Below, piece by piece: positions 61,412 to 64,000 of a stretch of 64,000 nucleotides of DNA (positions are counted from its first letter, which is position 1; every line of letters begins with the position of its first letter). Source of the stretch: Polynucleobacter sp. KF022 (lineage in GTDB: Bacteria > Pseudomonadota > Gammaproteobacteria > Burkholderiales > Burkholderiaceae); contig NZ_AP026972.1 in the NCBI RefSeq assembly GCF_027924105.1, positions 992,001 to 1,056,000 of the forward strand, written 5' to 3'. The position numbers were made by a program, and so were the translations under genes. The notes below the pieces were generated by a model, which searched no databases, was not told the DNA's origin, and saw only the letters and a program-made list of their open reading frames with translations.

Positions 61412-62341
61412 TTACTCAAGATTTTGAACTTGCTCACGCATTTGCTCAATAAACAGTTTGAGCTCTAGCGCTGCTTGGGTGCACTCTTCCGATACAGATT
61501 TGGAACTTAAGGTATTGGCTTCGCGATTGAGTTCTTGCATCAGAAAATCCAAACGCTTGCCTACTGGGCCTTTACCTGTGAGCGCAGTATCTACAGCCTG
61601 CAGGTGGGTTTTTAAACGTGCGAACTCTTCAGCGACATCAATCCGTACTGCGTACAAGACAACCTCTTGACGAATACGTTCCATGAGTTCAGCCCCTGCC
61701 TTAGCCTGCTCTTGTGCAGCCAAAGCTTCAGCCAATCGCTCAGTCAACTTCTCCTGGTACTGCGCTACATATTCAGGAACCTTGGGTTCAATCACCTTAA
61801 CAATGTCACGCATCTTACCGGTAATGTTAGTGAGAACACCAACTAAGGCCTTGCCTTCCGCGTGACGACTTTCCATCAGCGCTGCAAGAGCTGCACGCCC
61901 TGCTTCAACAGCGGCAGTAATCCAACTATCTTCTTCGCCCCGCGGCTCAGAAACAACACCAGGCCAACGCAATACTTCAGCAATACTCAGTTCTTGCGCT
62001 TTAGGAAAGGCGTCTTGGGCTTTTTCTTGTAGGGTATATAAAGCGTCTAAACGGTCTTTGTTAATAGCGCCTAGTGCATGTGGATTGGATTTAGCCGAGC
62101 TAGCTGCCCCAGCATTGACTCGCCAAGCAGCGCGGAACTCTACCTTGCCACGAGAGAGGCTTTGAGTGGCCATTTCCCGCAAGGCAGGCTCAGCCCCTCG
62201 ACATTCGTCCGGAAGACGAAATCCCAAATCCAGAAAGCGGCTATTTACAGCCCGACATTCCACCTGCAGATCAGCAACTACACCCGCTCCTAAGGAGACT
62301 TGGCGAGAAGCGCTGCCATAACCAGTCATGCTCGATATCAT
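61412..62341 (-). CDS. YicC family endoribonuclease-like protein
   Basis: This protein of 309 residues starts MISSMTGYGSA and contains the YicC N-terminal motifs VECRAVNSRFLDLGFRLP and SRGKVEFRAAW. The C-terminal DUF1732 region is KRLDFLMQELNREANTLSSKS. YicC has been described as an endoribonuclease family in E. coli. It is divergent from rph with a 67-base gap and upstream of gmk. Confidence 0.93.
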   Translation of the reverse strand: MISSMTGYGSASRQVSLGAGVVADLQVECRAVNSRFLDLGFRLPDECRGAEPALREMATQSLSRGKVEFRAAWRVNAGAASSAKSNPHALGAINKDRLDALYTLQEKAQDAFPKAQELSIAEVLRWPGVVSEPRGEEDSWITAAVEAGRAALAALMESRHAEGKALVGVLTNITGKMRDIVKVIEPKVPEYVAQYQEKLTERLAEALAAQEQAKAGAELMERIRQEVVLYAVRIDVAEEFARLKTHLQAVDTALTGKGPVGKRLDFLMQELNREANTLSSKSVSEECTQAALELKLFIEQMREQVQNLE

Positions 62342-62408
62342 ATGGACATTGTAGATTCATTATTGAACAAGACCCGATTCAGACCCTAACCCCACAGGAC
62401 CCCCTTTT

Positions 62409-63149
62409 ATGAGCGCCACCAGCCCAGCTAATATTGCCCGCCCAAGCGGCCGTCAGCCAAAAGATTTGCGCCCAGTTACCATCTCTAGAGCCTTTACCAA
62501 GCATGCGGAAGGTTCGGTATTAATTGCCTTTGGGGATACCAAAGTGCTCTGCACCGCCAGCATCCTGGAAAAAGTACCACCCCATAAAAAGGGCTCTGGC
62601 GAGGGTTGGGTAACCGCCGAGTACGGCATGCTCCCCCGCTCTACGCACACCCGCAGCGATCGTGAAGCTGCGCGCGGCAAACAATCAGGACGTACCCAAG
62701 AAATTCAGCGCCTCATTGGCCGAGCGATGCGTAGCGTTTTTGACTTGAAAGTGTTGGGCGAGAGAACCATTCATCTGGATTGCGATGTATTACAAGCCGA
62801 CGGTGGCACACGTACGGCATCTATTACTGGAGCCTATGTAGCAGCAAGAGATGCTGTTAACCAGCTTCTAAAGAGCGGTGCTCTCACCAAGGATCCAATC
62901 ATTGATAGCGTAGCCGCTATTTCTGTTGGCATCTATGAAGGCACGCCAGTGCTTGATTTGGATTACCCAGAAGACTCTTCTTGCGATACCGATATGAACG
63001 TGGTCATGACTGGTAAAGGCGGCATGATTGAAGTACAAGGCACTGCTGAAGGCGCAGCCTTCTCTAGAGCTGAGTTAAATGCGCTGCTGGATCTTGCGGA
63101 ACAAGGCATTCGTGAGCTCACCCAAATGCAAATGGATGCATTGAAATAA
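62409..63149 (+). CDS. rph: Ribonuclease PH
   Basis: This phosphorolytic 3'-5' exonuclease trims tRNA precursors, 246 residues. Family motifs are RPVTISRAFTKHAEGSVLI, EYGMLPRSTHTRSDREAARG, RTIHLDCDVLQADGGTRTASITGA and the Asp-rich catalytic stretch DLDYPEDSSCDTDMNVVM. It has a short N-terminal extension of about 14 residues compared with E. coli. It is nine bases before rdgB. Confidence 0.97.
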   Translation: MSATSPANIARPSGRQPKDLRPVTISRAFTKHAEGSVLIAFGDTKVLCTASILEKVPPHKKGSGEGWVTAEYGMLPRSTHTRSDREAARGKQSGRTQEIQRLIGRAMRSVFDLKVLGERTIHLDCDVLQADGGTRTASITGAYVAARDAVNQLLKSGALTKDPIIDSVAAISVGIYEGTPVLDLDYPEDSSCDTDMNVVMTGKGGMIEVQGTAEGAAFSRAELNALLDLAEQGIRELTQMQMDALK

Positions 63150-63157
63150 AGATCCAG

Positions 63158-63748
63158 ATGCAAAAGCTCGTTCTCGCTTCTAATAACACTGGCAAGGTAA
63201 AGGAATTTCAGGCGCTTTTAGCTCCTCTGAATTTTCAGGTTATTCCCCAAGGTGAATTAGGCATTCCGTCCGCAGAAGAACCTCACTGTACTTTTGTAGA
63301 AAACGCACTAGCCAAAGCACGCCACGCTAGCGCTGTATCTGGTTTGCCTGCTTTGGCTGACGATTCTGGAATTTGTGCGCATGCCTTAAATGGTAAGCCC
63401 GGGGTTTTATCCGCTCGCTTTGCAGGAGAGCAAGGCGATGATGCAGCGAACAATGAAAAACTCATTGATGAATTAAAGGCTCACGCTGATCGGGGTGCGC
63501 ATTATGTATGTGCGCTGGTATTCGTCAATAGCGCAGATGACCCAGAGCCCATCATTGTTCAAACACGTTGGTATGGGCAAATTGTGGATAAAGCATCGGG
63601 TGGCAATGGTTTTGGGTATGACCCTCACTTTTTCCTACAGGAACATGGCTGCACTGCTGCAGAGCTAGAGCCTGCAAAAAAGAACTTGATTAGCCATCGC
63701 GGTCAAGCCTTACGCAAACTCATTACCCTACTTAAAGCGCGTGCTTAA
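63158..63748 (+). CDS. rdgB: dITP/XTP pyrophosphatase (RdgB/HAM1)
   Basis: This house-cleaning enzyme removes non-canonical purine triphosphates, 196 residues. It begins MQKLVLASNNTGKVKEFQAL and has LADDSGICAHALNGKPGVLSARFAG and GNGFGYDPHFFL in the active site. It follows rph by nine bases and overlaps the hemW start by eight bases. Confidence 0.97.
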   Translation: MQKLVLASNNTGKVKEFQALLAPLNFQVIPQGELGIPSAEEPHCTFVENALAKARHASAVSGLPALADDSGICAHALNGKPGVLSARFAGEQGDDAANNEKLIDELKAHADRGAHYVCALVFVNSADDPEPIIVQTRWYGQIVDKASGGNGFGYDPHFFLQEHGCTAAELEPAKKNLISHRGQALRKLITLLKARA

Positions 63749-64000
63749 CTCCAACCCTAACAAAGTAAGTCTCAGTGCATTGCCACCTCTGGCTTTGTAT
63801 ATTCACTTTCCTTGGTGTGAAAAGAAATGTCCTTATTGCGATTTCAATTCGCATCAAATTAAAGAGGGCAAAGCAGGTTTTGATGAGGCGCGGTATATCC
63901 ATGCGCTGATTGCCGATCTGGAAACAGAATTGCCCAATACTTGGGGGCGCCAAGTCCACAGTATTTTTATTGGTGGCGGAACTCCAAGCCTGCTTTCCGC
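63741..64000 (+). CDS. hemW: Radical SAM family heme chaperone HemW (N-terminal part, cut by window edge)
   Basis: Only the first 86 residues are in the window. The radical SAM cluster motif CEKKCPYC (Cys26, Cys30, Cys33) follows LALYIHFPWC, and IFIGGGTPSLLS is the HemW-type SAM-binding segment. The GTG at 63741, overlapping rdgB by eight bases, is the likely start; a TTG at 63780 is an alternative. The end is outside the window. Confidence 0.9.
   Translation, partial: MLNSNPNKVSLSALPPLALYIHFPWCEKKCPYCDFNSHQIKEGKAGFDEARYIHALIADLETELPNTWGRQVHSIFIGGGTPSLLS

Noticed and set aside
1..64000. CRISPR arrays, insertion sequences, prophage or integron elements
   Set aside because: I looked for direct repeats with spacers, transposase or integrase reading frames and flanking inverted repeats, and found none; gene content is core chromosomal throughout.

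Overview
The window looks like chromosomal core sequence of a free-living or planktonic betaproteobacterium of the Burkholderiaceae, most probably Polynucleobacter or a close relative. This is an inference from gene order (rpsO-pnp-qor-tpiA-secG-tRNALeu-nuoA..N; ilvB-ilvH-ilvC-psd-pssA-leuA; gmk-rpoZ-spoT), from two TctC/Bug periplasmic binding proteins, from DUF3619/DUF3106/DUF1178 proteins, and from very short intergenic gaps with a base composition lower in GC than Burkholderia. I see no insertion sequence, prophage, CRISPR array or rRNA operon, and no gene-free stretch longer than 300 bases.

Layout. 1-5136 (minus): the start of carA, then a gloB-mltD-prpE run. 5143-11653 (plus): a YafS-like methyltransferase, rnhA, an RND efflux adaptor/permease pair and dnaQ. 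11662-19891: metabolic genes in mixed orientation (D-malate/tartrate dehydrogenase, a SprT-like protein, an amidase, a Bug protein, an old-yellow-enzyme oxidoreductase, mmsA, DUF1178 and a Nudix hydrolase). 20004-34506 (minus): all fourteen genes of respiratory complex I, nuoA to nuoN. 34615-39656 (minus): tRNA-Leu(GAG), secG, tpiA, a quinone oxidoreductase, pnp and rpsO. 39874-47195: a SYLF protein on the plus strand, then on the minus strand branched-chain amino acid synthesis (ilvB, ilvH, ilvC, leuA) interleaved with phosphatidylethanolamine synthesis (psd, pssA). 47389-49606 (plus): an ECF-type sigma factor, DUF3619, DUF3106 and RDD genes. 49617-57413 (minus): an MCE/Mla-type lipid transporter (STAS-permease fusion, ATPase, MCE protein, lipoprotein), then a Bug protein, an atypical SDR and an FtsX-type permease. 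57503-64000: tRNA-Arg(ACG), greB, spoT, rpoZ, gmk, a YicC gene, rph, rdgB and the start of hemW.

Regulation. The clearest regulatory element is a complete translational attenuator in front of leuA. It has a 25-codon leader ORF with nine leucine codons, a protector hairpin, an antiterminator pairing and a G+C-rich terminator followed by a T-tract. The rpsO-pnp interval holds three stem-loops, which resembles RNase III/PNPase-controlled pnp leaders, and the rpsO leader begins with a terminator-like hairpin. Simple terminators follow prpE, mmsA, nuoN and tRNA-Arg.

For a poorly described system, the best candidates are the sigma factor-DUF3619-DUF3106-RDD module and the RND pair placed between rnhA and dnaQ. 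The atypical SDR that lacks the YxxxK catalytic motif also deserves attention.
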